DNA from: Molossus alvarezi
Lineage: Eukaryota > Chordata > Mammalia > Chiroptera > Molossidae
DNA: 64,000 nt
NCBI GenBank assembly: GCA_037176705.1
Contig: CM073885.1
Coordinates: forward strand, 217,632,290 to 217,696,289
Direction of reading: 5' to 3'
Shown: positions 33,297 through 45,096 of the stretch, piece after piece
How positions within the stretch are numbered: position 1 is the first letter of the stretch
How the letters are laid out: every line of letters begins with the position of its first letter
The notes under the pieces: generated by a model
Seen by the model: only the letters and a program-made list of their open reading frames with translations
Databases searched by the model: none
Told to the model about the DNA's origin: nothing
Position numbers and translations under genes: made by a program

Positions 33297-36053
33297 ATGG
33301 CAATAAATAAGTACATATCAGTAATCATCTTAAACGTAAATGGACTGAATGTTCCGATAAAAAGACACAGAGTAGCTGATTGGATAAGAAAGCATGACTC
33401 ATCTATATGTTGTTTGCAAGAGACCCACCTCACAACAAAAGACTCACATAGGTTGAAAGTAAAGGAATGGAAAAACATTTTCTAAGCAAACAGAAAGCAA
33501 ATAAAAGCTGGGGTACCAATACTCATATCTGATAAAATAGATTTCAAAATGAAGACCATAACTAGAGACAAAGAAGGCCACTAAATAATGTTGAAAGAAT
33601 CTATCCAACAGGAAGATATAACCTTGAAAAACATATATGCACCCAATATAGGAGCACCAACATATATTAAAAATCTTCTGGAGGACTTCAAAGGAGAAAT
33701 CAACATCAATACAATCATAGCAGGGGACTTCAACACCCCGTTGACAGCACTGGATAGATCCTCTAGACAAAAAAATTAGCAAGGAAACACGGACTCTAAA
33801 TGAAGCACTAGAGCAAATGGATTTAATAGATATCTACAGAGAATTATACCCCAAAACTACAGAATTCACATTCTTCTCAAGTGCACATGGGACATTCTCA
33901 AAGATAGAACACATGATAGGACACAAACTAAATCTCTAAAGTTCAAGAAGATTGAAATCATATCAAGCATCTTCTCAGATCACAATGGCATGAAACTAGA
34001 AATCAATTGCAACAAGAACATGCAAAGACATTTGAACACATGGAGGCTAAATAGCATGTTATTAAACAATGAATGGGTTACTATGGAGATCAAGATCAAG
34101 GAAGAAATTAAAAACTTCCTGAAAACTAATAAAAATGAACACACAACAACACAAAATCTATGGGATGCAGCAAAAGCAGTGCTGAGAGGGAAGTTGATAG
34201 CACTAGAGGCCTACCTCAATAAACAAGAAAAATTTCTAATTGACTGTCTAACCTCACAACTTAAAGAATTAGAAAGCAAACAAAAAGAAAACCCCACAGC
34301 AAGTAGAAGGAAGGAAATAGTAAAGATCAGAGTAGAAATAAATGACACAGAGACCAAAAACACAATTCAAAGAATCAATGAAACAAAGAGCTGGTGTTTC
34401 AAACAGATAAACAAGACTGATGGACCCTCAGCTAGACTCACCAAGAAACAAAGAGAGAGAACCCAAACGCACAAAATCAGAAATGAAAGAGGATAAGTAA
34501 CAACTGACACCATAGAAATACAAAAGATCGTTAACAGCTACTATGAACAATTATATGGCAACAAATTAGACAATCTAAGCAAAATGGACAAAATTCTAGA
34601 AACACAGTCTCCCAAAACTGGACCAGGAAGAGATAGAAAACTTGAACAGACCAATAACAACTATGGAAAATGAAGAAGGTAATCAAGACTCTCCCAGCAA
34701 ACAAAAGCCCAGGCCCAGATGGCTTCACGGGGGAGTTTTATCAAACATTCAAAAAAGAACTAACACCCATTCTCCTCAAACTATTTCAAAAAATACAAGA
34801 AGAAGGAAGACTTCAAAACTCGTTTTATGAGGCCAGCATTATTCTATTTCCAAAACCAGAAAAAGACACTACAAAGAAAGAAAACTACAGGCCAATATCC
34901 CTGATGAACATAGACACCAAATCCTGAACAAAATACTAGCAAATCAGATCCAGCAATAAATCAAAAAAAATTACTCACCATGACCAAGCGGGATTCATCC
35001 CAGGGATGCAAGGCGGGTACAATATTCGCAAAACAATAAATGTGATAAACCACATAAACAAAGTGAAGAATAAAAACCACATGATCATATCAATAGACGC
35101 TGAAAAAGAATTCGACAAAATCCAGCATCAATTTCTGATAAAAATGCTCAGCAATGTGGGAATAGAGGGATCATATCTTGACATCATAAAGTCCATATAT
35201 GAAAGACCTACAGCCAACATCATACTCAATGGGCAGAAACTAAAAACATTTTCCTTAAGAACAGGAAAAAGACAGGGATGTCCACTTTCACCACTCTTAT
35301 TTAACATTGTACTGGAGGTCTTAGCCACAGCAATCAGACATGAAGAAAAATAAAAGGGATCAAATTGCAAAGGAGGAAGTGAAACTGTGATTACTTGCAG
35401 ATGACATAATATTATACATGGAAAACCCTAAAGACTCCATCAAAAGTCTACTGGACTTAATAAATGAATTTGGCAAAGTAGCAGGATACACAACGTCAAG
35501 AAATCGACGGCATTCTTATACACCAATGATGAACTCACAGAAAGAGAAACTAAAACAACAATGTCTTTTACAATTGCAGCAAAAAATTAAGGTACCGAGT
35601 AATAAACTTAACCAAAGAAGTAAAGGACCTATTTGCAGAAAACTACACTGCTGGTGGGAATGCAGACTGATGCAGCCACTATGAAAAACAATATGGTGTT
35701 ACCTCAAAAAATTGAAAATTGAACTTCCATTTGACCCGGTGATCCCACTTCTAGGAATATACCCTAAGAAGCCTGAAACACCAATCAGAAAGAATATATG
35801 TACTCCCATGTTCGTAGCAGCACTATTTACAATAGCTAAGATCTAGAAACAGCCCAAGTGTCCATCAGTAGACTAATAGATAAAAAAGCAGTGGTACATA
35901 TACACAATGGAGTACTACGCAGCTGTAAAAAAGAAAGATCTCTAATCCTTTGAGATGACATAGAAGGACCTGGAAAGTATTATTCCAAGTGAAACAAGCC
36001 AAGCAGAAAAAGACAAATACCACATGATCTCACTTATATATGGAATAAAATGA
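33297..36053 (+). pseudogene. L1 ORF2, broken and internally deleted (copy 2)
   Basis: Starts MAINKYISVIILNVNGLNVP at 33297. Endonuclease motifs CCLQETHLTTKD, IAGDFNTPL and [10 protein letters not shown] follow. The reverse transcriptase part (35006-35353) has [15 protein letters not shown] and [14 protein letters not shown]. The catalytic box reads LADD (35394-35405), against FADD in copy 1, so the first residue is changed. A 1,063-bp deletion removes the segment between the RT thumb region and the Cys/His motif; only [12 protein letters not shown] remains of that motif. Stops follow in the end region, which still reads IYTMEYYAAVKKKDL. Confidence 0.92.
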
Positions 36054-36329
36054 ATGTAACAGTCTGAGGAATAGGGTAGACCTAGAAACACGGAAGTAGG
36101 GTACAGACTGACAACCCTCTGAAGATGGGGAGGTGGAGTGTGGGAAGAGATAAACCACAGAACTTATATGCATGTATGCATCACCAATGGACCTGGACAA
36201 CAACAAAGCCAGGGACGGGGCCGGGGGTTGGGGAATGGGGAGGAGGGTGTCAATGGGGTAAAAAAGGAGAAACATCTGTAACAACAAAAAATAATAATAA
36301 TAAAAATTAAATAAATATAAAATTAAAAG

Positions 36330-36964
36330 AGATGAGGGAAGAATAAAATTTTAACTTTGTTTCTTATTATTAGTTTAAAAGCCCTCTTGTACTATAATTT
36401 TATTTGGACTAAAGTGAGTATAGAACTGAGAGCCATGTGATCAATGGGACTAAATATGCTTTACACATTTGGCTTAATGCTTACAATACAGTACTTTAAG
36501 AATCTTGTTCTTCTAAGAGCAGTTTACTTCTTGGTAATAATAACAACCCATAGTTGAAAAGATACTTATGGGAAGACAGAGAGCAAATTGGAAGGACATT
36601 TTTAGCTGTGATTAATAAATCATGATACTCGTTTTTAAAATTCTAACCCCCCAATTAAGTAAAATTATTTTTCTTAAAATTTAACTAATACCTTTTCACC
36701 TTCCTTAATGTCAATTACTTTTCCTTGCAAACTAATAAGTTGTTATATTAATTTAAGAAATTGCTCACTCCAGTGAAAAATTTATTTTTCAGTTTTTAGC
36801 ATGCACATATTTTTAAATCTTATATATGTTTTTTAATATGGGGACTAAAAATATCACTTAATAACAAAAACATTTCTAAACATCAGTTTTCAAGATGCTC
36901 TCTCTATAGAACAGGTTACATTCTCACTTACTATTGAAGTGTTGCCTTTATTTTGAAGGGACAT
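36330..36964. other. AT-rich unique sequence
   Basis: No gene, RNA or repeat recognised. Confidence 0.4.
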
Positions 36965-36965
36965 G

Positions 36966-37486
36966 CAGTGGTTCCCCCTTATCCCCAGGGGATATGTTCC
37001 CAGAGTCCCAGTAATTGCCTGAAATCATGGATATTATTGAACCCCATATATACAGTACTATGATTTTTCCTATACGTACATACCTTTTCACTTAAAGAAA
37101 GCACTTTAAGTCTCTTTGGCATATACCAATTGCCAGAATCACTATCCTTATTCTTTTGGGCTATTATTAAGTAAAATAACGGTTACTTGGACACAGCTCT
37201 GCGATACCATAACAGACTGTCTGATGACTGAGAGCTACTAAGTGACTAACGGGTGGGGAAGATAAACACATAGGGATGCTGAACAAAGGGATGATCCTCA
37301 TCCCCGGTGGGATGGAGCAGATTGGTGCAAGAATTCATTACCTGCTCAGAACAGCGCACAACTTAAAACTTATGAATTATTTATTTCTGTAATTTTTCAT
37401 TTAATATTTTCAGGTCTTGTTTGACCTGAGGTAACTGAAACTGCAGAAAGTAGAACCATGGATATGGGGGTGGGGAGATTACTGTA
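36966..37486 (+). mobile_element. Tigger/pogo-like non-autonomous DNA transposon, copy 2
   Basis: CAGTGGTTCCCCCTTATCCC at the left and GGGGAGATTACTGTA at the right are imperfect inverted repeats. The interior matches copy 1 at 17228-17753 in order: GGATGATCCTCATCCCCGG, AACTTAAAACTTATGAATTA and TTTCATTTAATATTTTCAG. 521 bp with no transposase frame. TA follows at the right, as expected of the group. Confidence 0.8.
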
Positions 37487-37489
37487 TTA

Positions 37490-38605
37490 ATATTTTTTCC
37501 CCAATATCTGTTAGGTAGCATACTGCTGTCAGCCACTTGTCATAATATAAGAGGTCAGTAAATTTGGAAATACTTTTTATAAAATAAAAATGAGTAACTC
37601 ATATTTTAATTCCAATACCCATTCATACTTTACCACGAGATAATCAGTGAATCTCTGTGGGCTAAAACGGTTCATGATTTCTTCTTGTTCTATTATGTAA
37701 TAACTATATTATAAAATACCCTAGCTGTTTTTCTATTTCTTATTTCAACTTCTTTTCTCCAATAGTCTTTTAAGAATTATATAATAAATACATTTTATAG
37801 ATGATGTCATTGATTAGTGTAAGCCCAGAATTCCTCTTTAAATTCCATTTGGAGCAACTGTTCAGAGTTTGGACTTCCAAAGTTAAGTTTATATCAAATA
37901 TGTGTTTGGAAATATATTATCTTTATTCAAAACGTCATACTTTCAATGTACATCTCCTCTGACATAGCTTTTCTTAAGTGACTCATAAAAAGAGTTATTT
38001 GTGTATTCCAGTATTGAAACAGAATCTGGTAACTACTATAAGATGAGACACTGATGGGCAGGTGATTGTTGGAAAAGATAACCTGAATAAAATTCCCTTT
38101 CTAGTACTTCTAACTTCAGCTCTTTTGTGTTTCTGATCCTGAGACCTAGGTCAGCTGGGAGAAAGTCCCAAGGCTCTGATAAGGTCCTGTCGGAAGGCAC
38201 AGAAGAGTTGGTGATGAGCTCCCCCTCCTACTTCCTTCTGTGCCCCATCCATGGGCTCTTCCGAGGGCCTTAGCAAGGCTGACAGCCTTCCAGCTTCTAC
38301 AACACAAATGTATGTAGGTGGAGACCAGCTGTGATATTCATGCCCTTTAAGATACGTCAGAAAATAAAATTGAGCACCAGTGATGCAATACAGAAAAATA
38401 ACAAACCTCCTAAGTACTTCAGTAGTCAGAGAGAGGAGGAATTGTTTGAATAATCATATTCAGGTCCAATGAAATAGAACAGCTTAGGGACATAGAGAAA
38501 TACATAATTTTATTTAAATGAGTAAAACACCAAGAGAAGTCAAGGGGACTTGAATGTGGTGTACACAAACATACACACACACACCAACTTTTCTGAAGCT
38601 TAAAA
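37490..38605. other. AT-rich unique sequence
   Basis: No gene or RNA recognised. A short (AC)n run lies at about 38569-38584. Confidence 0.4.
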
Positions 38606-38609
38606 AATA

Positions 38610-38890
38610 ACAGTCTTAAACTAAAAATTCAGTAAATGAAACTAGGGAGAAATGATTACTGTTGGTATTTGTGTTAATCATGTTGTAATCTACAAAAAAA
38701 GTCAATATATTTATAAATGTAGAAATTATACAGGCTACTCTCTGACCATACCTCAATAAAATTAAAAATTAGAGACAAAAAGTCTTAACCTGCATAGAAA
38801 TGTAAAAATATACTTCAATCAAAGAGCAAATAAAAAGAGAAATTAAATATAAGGAAAAAATTAGTATTAACATTGTTGGGATGCATGCAA
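38610..38890 (+). mobile_element. Ancient L1 ORF2 remnant
   Basis: CTACTCTCTGACCATACCTC and CAATAAAATTAAAAATTAGA followed by ACAAAAAGTCTTAACC resemble the end of the L1 endonuclease domain (DHxAIKLEI region) on the plus strand. Diverged. Confidence 0.5.
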
Positions 38891-39119
38891 AATACCATGG
38901 TCAGCCAAAAGAACTCTTCAAGTGACTAAATAATCCAAGGATTGTGAAAGGAGTCTATTCTCTCATTAGACATGTGTTTGTGAACTTGGTTATTGTCATC
39001 AAGTGCTTTGGAAGACTTGATTGATAGGAATTACAAATGTGTGCAAAGTGTATAATTCAGATTTTGTAATAGGTGGCTGATTACAAACTTTCTGAGGGTT
39101 ACAGTGCATTTCATAGATA

Positions 39120-39380
39120 ATTCATTTTCATTTTGAGTGCCTGCTGCATGCCAGGTCTAATTGCTAGATTCCAGGGTTATAATGGTGAGCAAGAGTGATA
39201 TAGTTTCGGTACTCAAAGCCCTTTATGGTAAATTTAGAGACATAGACAGATACATAAAAACTAGATTGGTCCAGCGAGAGGGGTATGTGCTAGGATGAAG
39301 GACATAAAGTGGACCTGCTGGGTTTGTAGGACTGGGAAAGGCTTACTGTGAGAAGTGACATTTAGATTATAATATGAATA
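39120..39380 (+). mobile_element. Ancient interspersed repeat, LINE-like
   Basis: GAGTGCCTGCTGCATGCCAG, GGTGAGCAAGAGTGATATAG and AAGGCTTACTGTGAGAAGTG follow the same order as the copies at 18262 and 50940. Family name uncertain. Confidence 0.5.
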
Positions 39381-39584
39381 TTTACTTTAAGTTGTTATCT
39401 TATTACTCTATGTTTGTGTTAATTACATAAATAATTGCTTTTAATAGGATAATAATGCAAATATAATTACAATTTAGAAAATATATTATTAGGCATGGGT
39501 ATATTTATTATTTGAGTAATGCTGGGGAATTGTTTTTCCTAATTATGCTAATATTTAATGCTTCTTAGTTTAGAAAGTGTTTGG

Positions 39585-39735
39585 ATCCATCTTATTTAAT
39601 TTTCAAACCAATCTTACTGAGTGGCAATTATTATTCCTATTTATAGATGAAAAAAACTAAGTTTTAGATTGCCATTCAGCAACTAAATAATTGATTTAAG
39701 ATCAAATTCTAGTTTTCTAATGCCAAGGTGCTTAT
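39585..39735 (-). mobile_element. MIR SINE
   Basis: Antisense MIR: TTATTTAATTTTCAAACCAA, AATTATTATTCCTATTTATA and GATGAAAAAAACTAAGTTTT. It abuts the mariner element. Confidence 0.65.
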
Positions 39736-39738
39736 ATA

Positions 39739-40021
39739 CAGGGTGGGACAAAATTAGGTTTAGAGTTGTGAGTACACTAAACACAGTTTATTCTATTGTT
39801 ATTTATTTATTATTTAAAAAAAAAATTTATTGTTGAAAGTATTACAGATGTCTCCCCTTTTTCCCAGAGACCCCCTTCCTGCATCCACCCCCCCTCCTGC
39901 CTTCCCCATCCTATTGTCCTATAGATTGGTTGTGCATATATGCACATAAATTCCTTAGTTGATCTATTTCCACCCCTCCCATTTGTGTTATGAACTGTAA
40001 ACCTACTTTTGCCCCACCCTG
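39739..40021 (+). mobile_element. mariner MITE, interrupted by an L1 3' end
   Basis: Ends are inverted repeats: CAGGGTGGGACAAAATTAGG at the left, and a right end whose complement is CAGGGTGGGGCAAAAGTAGG followed by TTTACAGTT. TA precedes the left end (39737-39738), typical of mariner. The middle (about 39812-39990) holds an antisense L1 3'UTR, which makes the element larger than a typical MITE of this kind. Confidence 0.85.
39812..39990 (-). mobile_element. L1 3'UTR fragment inserted in mariner MITE
   Basis: T-rich start, then TTATTGTTGAAAGTATTACA, GATGTCTCCCC, a C-rich tract (CATCCACCCCCCCTCCTGCC) and GTGCATATATGCACATAAAT. This is the complement of a bat L1 3'UTR related to, but distinct from, that at 42500-43121. 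Confidence 0.85.
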
Positions 40022-40059
40022 CTGGAAAATTCATCTTTTATAGAAAATTCTCCAAATGA

Positions 40060-41870
40060 ACTTTTAAAAATTGTTAAGAATTATATGTGTATACTCTTCT
40101 GGTACTTGCTTTCCATTCAATATTATGTTTTAAAATCCATTCATGTTTGTGATGAGCTGTGACTCATAGCTTTTTACTTCTATATACATTATATTGTTGA
40201 ATGCAGAAACATTTATTTATTCATTCTCCCATGGATGAATACTGGCTTTGCTCCCAAATGTTTTCCTTTCATGAACAGTGTTATCATGAACACCATGTGC
40301 ACTCTTGAACCCTTTTTGTCTGTGGGTACAGAAGTTTCTCTAGCGTCCATACCCAGGAATAAATGAAATTGCAGGATACCCACATGTTCAATTTTACAAG
40401 ATAATGACTAATTGTTTTCTAAAACATTTATATTAACTTCTAATCTAAAGGCAATGCTTAAATGTTCCCATTATTTCACATCTTTTCCAATATTTCTTAA
40501 TTTTTGCCAATCTAGTAAGTATAAAATGGTGTCTCGTTGTGGTCTCATTTCTGCATGTCCCTGATTACTACTGAGTTTGAGCATCTTTTAATGTGTTTAC
40601 TCACCATACATATTTTCTCTTTGGTGGTATATCTATTAATGTGTTCTGCAACCTTCTTGTTAGGTTGTTATTTGTCTTATAATTTTGAGTTCTTATGTAT
40701 GTTGTATACTAATCCTTTGTCAATTATTCTTAGATCAAGTATAATTTCTAAGTTTGTCTTGCTTGTCTTTACATTTTTAATGGTATCATCTTTTAATACA
40801 GAGTTTTGTTAAATTTAATATAATTGCTTTAGCATTTTTTATTATAGTTAGCACTGCTTAAATTTAAGAGATCCTTCCCTAATCCAATTTCAGAATATGT
40901 TCCTACATTGTCTTCTAAAGTGTAAAAATTTTACTTTCACATTTAAGTGTTTAACAAATCTATAATTGATTCTTATGCACAGTATGAGGTAGAGATTCAG
41001 TTTCGTTTTTTAAAAAGATGGTCATTGCCCAGCACTATTTATTGAATACTCTCCACTAGCTACACTAATTTGCAATGCTGCCTCTAATTTCTGTCAATCA
41101 CAAGTCTATGTCTTTATGGCTTGTTTATAGGCTTTTTATCTTTTTCCCCTTTATTTTGTCTTATTTCCATTTGTCAGACTCTCTTAATTACTAGGTCATT
41201 ATGCAGATCTTGACATCTTATGGGGCTATCTCCCTCTGTGATTTTCTTTTGGGGGACTATTCTGGCTATTCTTGGCCTATTCTTTTAGTTTGTCAAATTA
41301 CATGAAAATCTTGTGCATTACATTGAATCTGTATATTACTATAGTGGTAAACTGACATCTTTGTGATCTGGAGTCTTCCTAATTTGAATTTTGATTGCCT
41401 CTTCATTTAATATTTTTTATCTTTTAATGTATTCCATAATGTTTTATTGTTTTCTTCATGCAGGTCTCATGAATGTTTGTTAGATTTTTTTTCCCTAAGT
41501 ACCTTAAACATTTTTTTTTTGTAAATGCTTTTCTTCTCACTAGATTTTCTATTTGTTGCTGGTGTATATATTTCAGTCACATTAATAACTCATTTATTTC
41601 TAAAAACTTGTGTTTAGATTTTTTAGTATAATAATATCATCTTAGAACAAAACATAAACCTTTCTCTATCCAATCCTTATATGTTACATTTATTTTTCTT
41701 GTCTATCATATTAGACAAAACCTCAGAACATTAAATACAACTGGTTATAGTGGCCATCCATATTATTTCCTTATTTTGAAGGGAATGCTTCTAATGCTTT
41801 CTCATTACTGATGGTATTTACTCTAGATATTTTTTATATGTGGACAATGGAATATAGGACAAAATGTTGG
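40060..41870 (-). mobile_element. Ancient L1 (L1ME-like), antisense
   Basis: Runs like an antisense L1: TTTCTCTAGCGTCCATACCC, AGTATAAAATGGTGTCTCGT, GAGTTTGAGCATCTTTTAAT, AGTATGAGGTAGAGATTCAG, GCCCAGCACTATTTATTGAA and GATCTGGAGTCTTCCTAATT, following L1 gene order from 3' end to ORF2 body. Highly diverged; ends approximate. Confidence 0.75.
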
Positions 41871-42249
41871 AGATTAAATTGTGGTGATATTGCTACTAAT
41901 ATAGAGAAATATGTAGATGTGAATAGGGAGTAGCGGGTGAGAGTTCAGCTAGTGGAGGCGAAGTACAAGTCCAAATTTGAACCCTTCATCTCCACTCAAT
42001 ACTCAAGGATGTTCATCTTGTTCTTGATTTTTTCCAGAACTTTTAGACACATCTTTCCCTATGTGTCCACTGAACTTTTTACACATCAGCTTTGCAGGAA
42101 TTAATGGTGCTGTGTTGAAATATTGTGTTTACATTGCAGTGACCAGCATTATGTCAATTGTCCTTTTCCATTTTCTCAACCCCACAACCAATCTCTCAGT
42201 TAATTAAAAGCCCTGTAAATTTCCCAGTTTATCTATGAAGCACACTTTA

Positions 42250-43210
42250 AACCCACCTGATTTCATCCTCACGTTTACTTCTGCAACCTCAGACACCATG
42301 ACCTCTCACCTGCACTAGTATCAGAACCCCTGTAGTCCCTGCTGCACTCTGGTCTGTACTCTACAGAGCAGCTTTACTGATCTGTCAGAGTATAAACAAA
42401 ACCATGCCTCCCTTTAGCCAGTGGTTTCCCATATGCTTAGAATAAAATTTGAACTCCTCACCTTAGTTTAAAAAGTTCTGTGTTATTTGGCCTCTTTTTT
42501 AAATTTATTTATTTTTTAAATTTTATTTTTGTTACAGATGTTTCTCCTTTTTTACCCCCTTGGCACCCTCCTTCCCATCCCCCTCCCCCCATCCCCGGCT
42601 TTGATGTCCATGTCCATTGGTCATGTATACATGCATATAAGTTCTGTGGTTTATCTCTTCCCACCCCCACCACCCCCTCTTCAGAGGGTTGTCAGTCTGT
42701 ACCCTACTTCCATGTTTCTGGGTCTACCATATTCCTCAGACTGTTATGTTAGTTATATTCCATATATAAGTGAGATCATGTGGTATTTGTCTTTTTCTGC
42801 TTGGCTTGTTTCACTTAGGATAATACTTTCCAGGTCCCTACATGTTGTCTCAAAGGATAAAAGATCTTTCTTTCTTACAGCTGCATAGTACTCCATTGTG
42901 TATATGTACCACTGCTTTTTTATCCATTAGTCTACTGATGGACACTTGGGCTGTTTCTAGATCTTAGCTATTGTAAATAGTACTGCTATGAACATGAGGG
43001 TACATATGTTCTTCTTGATTGGTGTTTCAGGCTTCTTAGGGTATATTCCTAGCAGTGGGATCACTGGGTCAAATGGAAGTTCAATTTTTAATTTTTTGAG
43101 GTAACACCATATTGTTTTCCATTATTTGGCCTCTTTTTATTGCATCTCAGAATTAATGGTCTGCTTTTAGTTGCTCGAGCAAACCCATCACCACCTCAAA
43201 GAGGCCTTCA
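42250..43210 (+). mobile_element. L2 LINE, split by a young L1
   Basis: Left part: TTTAGCCAGTGGTTTCCCAT, GCTTAGAATAAAATTTGAAC and CTCACCTTAGTTT, an L2-like order. The right part after 43138 continues TTGCATCTCAGAATTAATGG and AAAGAGGCCTTCACTTG. The interruption is the antisense L1 at 42500-43121. Confidence 0.65.
42500..43121 (-). mobile_element. 5'-truncated young bat L1
   Basis: Complement of the end of ORF2 and the 3'UTR of the family seen in copies 1 and 2: C-rich tract CCATCCCCCTCCCCCCATCC, CTGCATAGTACTCCATTGTG, TTCTAGATCTTAGCTATTGT and AAATGGAAGTTCAATTTTTA. A perfect 17-bp target duplication TTATTTGGCCTCTTTTT lies at 42483-42499 and 43122-43138. 5' truncation at 622 bp is typical of L1. 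Confidence 0.95.
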
Positions 43211-43284
43211 CTTGTAGAAGAAACAACACAAATACATAATATGCGAATATATATAAATATATAAATAAATAAAATAATCTAGTA

Positions 43285-43540
43285 CAGCATTTTCCACCTT
43301 TTTTCATCTTATGGCATACATAAACTAATTACTAATATTCTTCAGCACACCAAAAAATATACTATATATGTTACAGAAAAAAATAGGTATACTTTTGATT
43401 CATTCACACCAGATAGCTATTTTTGTGTTGTCATTTTTTTATTTGACAATCTAAAGAAAACAAAGATCAGTGCCCCTGACTAAGTAGGCAGATACTGCAT
43501 GTTTTACAAATTCTTGCAGCACACTGGTTGATAATGGCTG
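43285..43540 (+). mobile_element. Charlie-like hAT DNA transposon, non-autonomous
   Basis: CAGCATTTTCCACCTTTTTT at the left pairs with a right end whose complement is CAGCCATTATCAACCAGTG. The interior has TTATGGCATACATAAACTAA, TTGATTCATTCACACCAGAT and AGTGCCCCTGACTAAGTAGG. The 8-bp flanks ATCTAGTA (43277-43284) and GTCTATTA (43541-43548) agree at 6 of 8 bases, fitting a hAT duplication. Confidence 0.8.
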
Positions 43541-44010
43541 GTCTATTAGAAGAAATAACACAATAATTAAGCCCCAGAAATCGAGCAGCTACACAAAAAT
43601 GCAAGAAATAACAATAATGTAAGAAATTTTTCCATAGAATATATAATTAAAGCATAAGCCAAAAATAAAGTAATTTGGTAATGGTCATTAAGGTTTGAGT
43701 CAGTACTTCTGGAGGGTGGTCTTAGTTTTTATTTCTTAATTTAAGTTAAATTTAAATATTAATTAATTTAAATTTTGATTAATTAATTTTAATATTTTCA
43801 ATTCTGATATAGGCAATACTTTGAGAAAAATCACTTTAGGAGTTCAAAGGAGAAAGACCAACTTAAATGAAGTGAGTAGAAAATTCTTCATTAAAAAAGA
43901 AATATTATTTAAGATAAAAAGCATGCAAGTAAAGACTTTCATCATATAATGGTTTCCATATCAATAAAAAATTATTAAGACTATTCAAATAATTTATTTT
44001 AAATTGAAGT
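43541..44010. other. AT-rich sequence with palindromic TTAA-rich tract
   Basis: A roughly 65-bp stretch at about 43735-43800 is nearly only A and T with repeated TTAATTAATT and TTTAAATTT. No gene or repeat family recognised. Confidence 0.5.
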
Positions 44011-45096
44011 GTTTTTTGGTTTGCTTTGGTTTGAAGTAAGCCTTTATTTCCTTGTTTCACAAATAAAGCTGCCTGAGCTGGTTGATTAGTCAAAGAGAGC
44101 AAATTCTGTATTCTCACCCGACTCCTCCAACCCCTCCTTTGCTTCAGCCTTGGCTGAGGCTGTGGCAGCAGCAGGAGCAGCAGTGGTGGTGGTCAGAGGG
44201 ACAGCAGACACAAAAGCAAATGGATCATCCAAAAAGGCCTTGACCTTTTCAGCCATTGGGAAGGTGTAATTGGTCTTCACAGACAAAGCCAGGACCTGCT
44301 TGCAGCCACTGATGATAGAATGAGGTACTAATGCAACAGCTGGGTAACCAGTCTGCAGACATACGCTGGCAACATTACGTACACCCTCCAGGAAGCAGAA
44401 AGGCAGTTTCCTCTGTGATGCCAAATACTTCCACGATGTGAATGCTGCCATTGTCAAGTACCTGCTGGGTGATCAGCCCAAAGGAGAAGGAGTAGATGTT
44501 CAGCATGTTCAGAAGTGTGGCTTTGCTGGCTCCCACTTTGTCTCCCATATTAATGAGCTGCATATCACTCAGGATTTCAGTGGTGTCCCTGGAGATTTTA
44601 GTGATGATGCCTAAAGCCTGGAAGAAGGAGGTCTTCTCAGGCCCCAGACCAGTGTTCTGGCCTGGTACAGTGACTTCACATGGGGAAATGGCACCAGCAT
44701 GGGCATCAGCTGGCATCCTATTGGCCAGCAGCATGTTCCTGATCTCAGTGAGGTCCTCCTTGGTGAACACAAAGCCCACATTCCCCTGGATACGAGGCAT
44801 CAGTTTCTCCAGAGCTGATTGTTTTCCAGATGCCTTCTATGGCCTTGAGAATCATGGTGTTCTTGCCCATCAGCACCACAGCCTGCCCAGGAGGAACATA
44901 TGCACCTGCTGCAACTGCTTGGAGCCCAAACTGTCTTCTCCTACAGTGAAACATCTTGGATAATCATCCAGAAGTTGGATAAGCTTAAGGAAGTAGTTGG
45001 ACTTCCAGATGGCCCTGTCTTCCCCGGGAATCATGGCAGTATGTCAGGAATCACTACCAGGGTTTAAAGATGATGCCATTCCCACAAGGATGCCTA
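44011..45096 (-). pseudogene. RPLP0P: RPLP0 processed pseudogene (ribosomal stalk P0)
   Basis: Intronless copy of the mRNA for the ribosomal stalk protein P0, which anchors P1/P2 at the GTPase-associated centre. The coding part spans 44086-45034 (949 nt against 954 in human). It shows [74 protein letters not shown] and the acidic end terminating FALFD, in three different frames, so at least two frameshifts disable it. The 5'UTR is present up to 45096 (ATCATCTTTAAACCCTGG), as are a short 3'UTR with AATAAA (44043-44048 complement) and a degraded A tail (T-rich 44011-44032). No neighbouring promoter is visible. Confidence 0.96.

Larger units (their letters stand above)
31545..36320 (+). mobile_element. 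Bat L1 element (copy 2) with internal deletion
   Basis: Same family and orientation as copy 1 and present from the 5'UTR start (GATTCTAAAATGGCGGTGG) to the A-rich 3' end. It has ORF1 (32375-33251), ORF2 (33297-36053) and a G-rich 3'UTR. A gap in ORF2 at about 35644 removes the equivalent of 1,063 bp of copy 1 (8897-9960). Flanking AAATTAAAGA-like repeats near 31534-31545 and 36319-36330 are a weak target duplication in A-rich sequence. Confidence 0.95.

Noticed and set aside
44375..44800. RPLP0 open frame of 141 codons as a functional gene
   Set aside because: It covers only the middle of P0; flanking parts lie in other frames, introns are absent and a decayed A tail is present.
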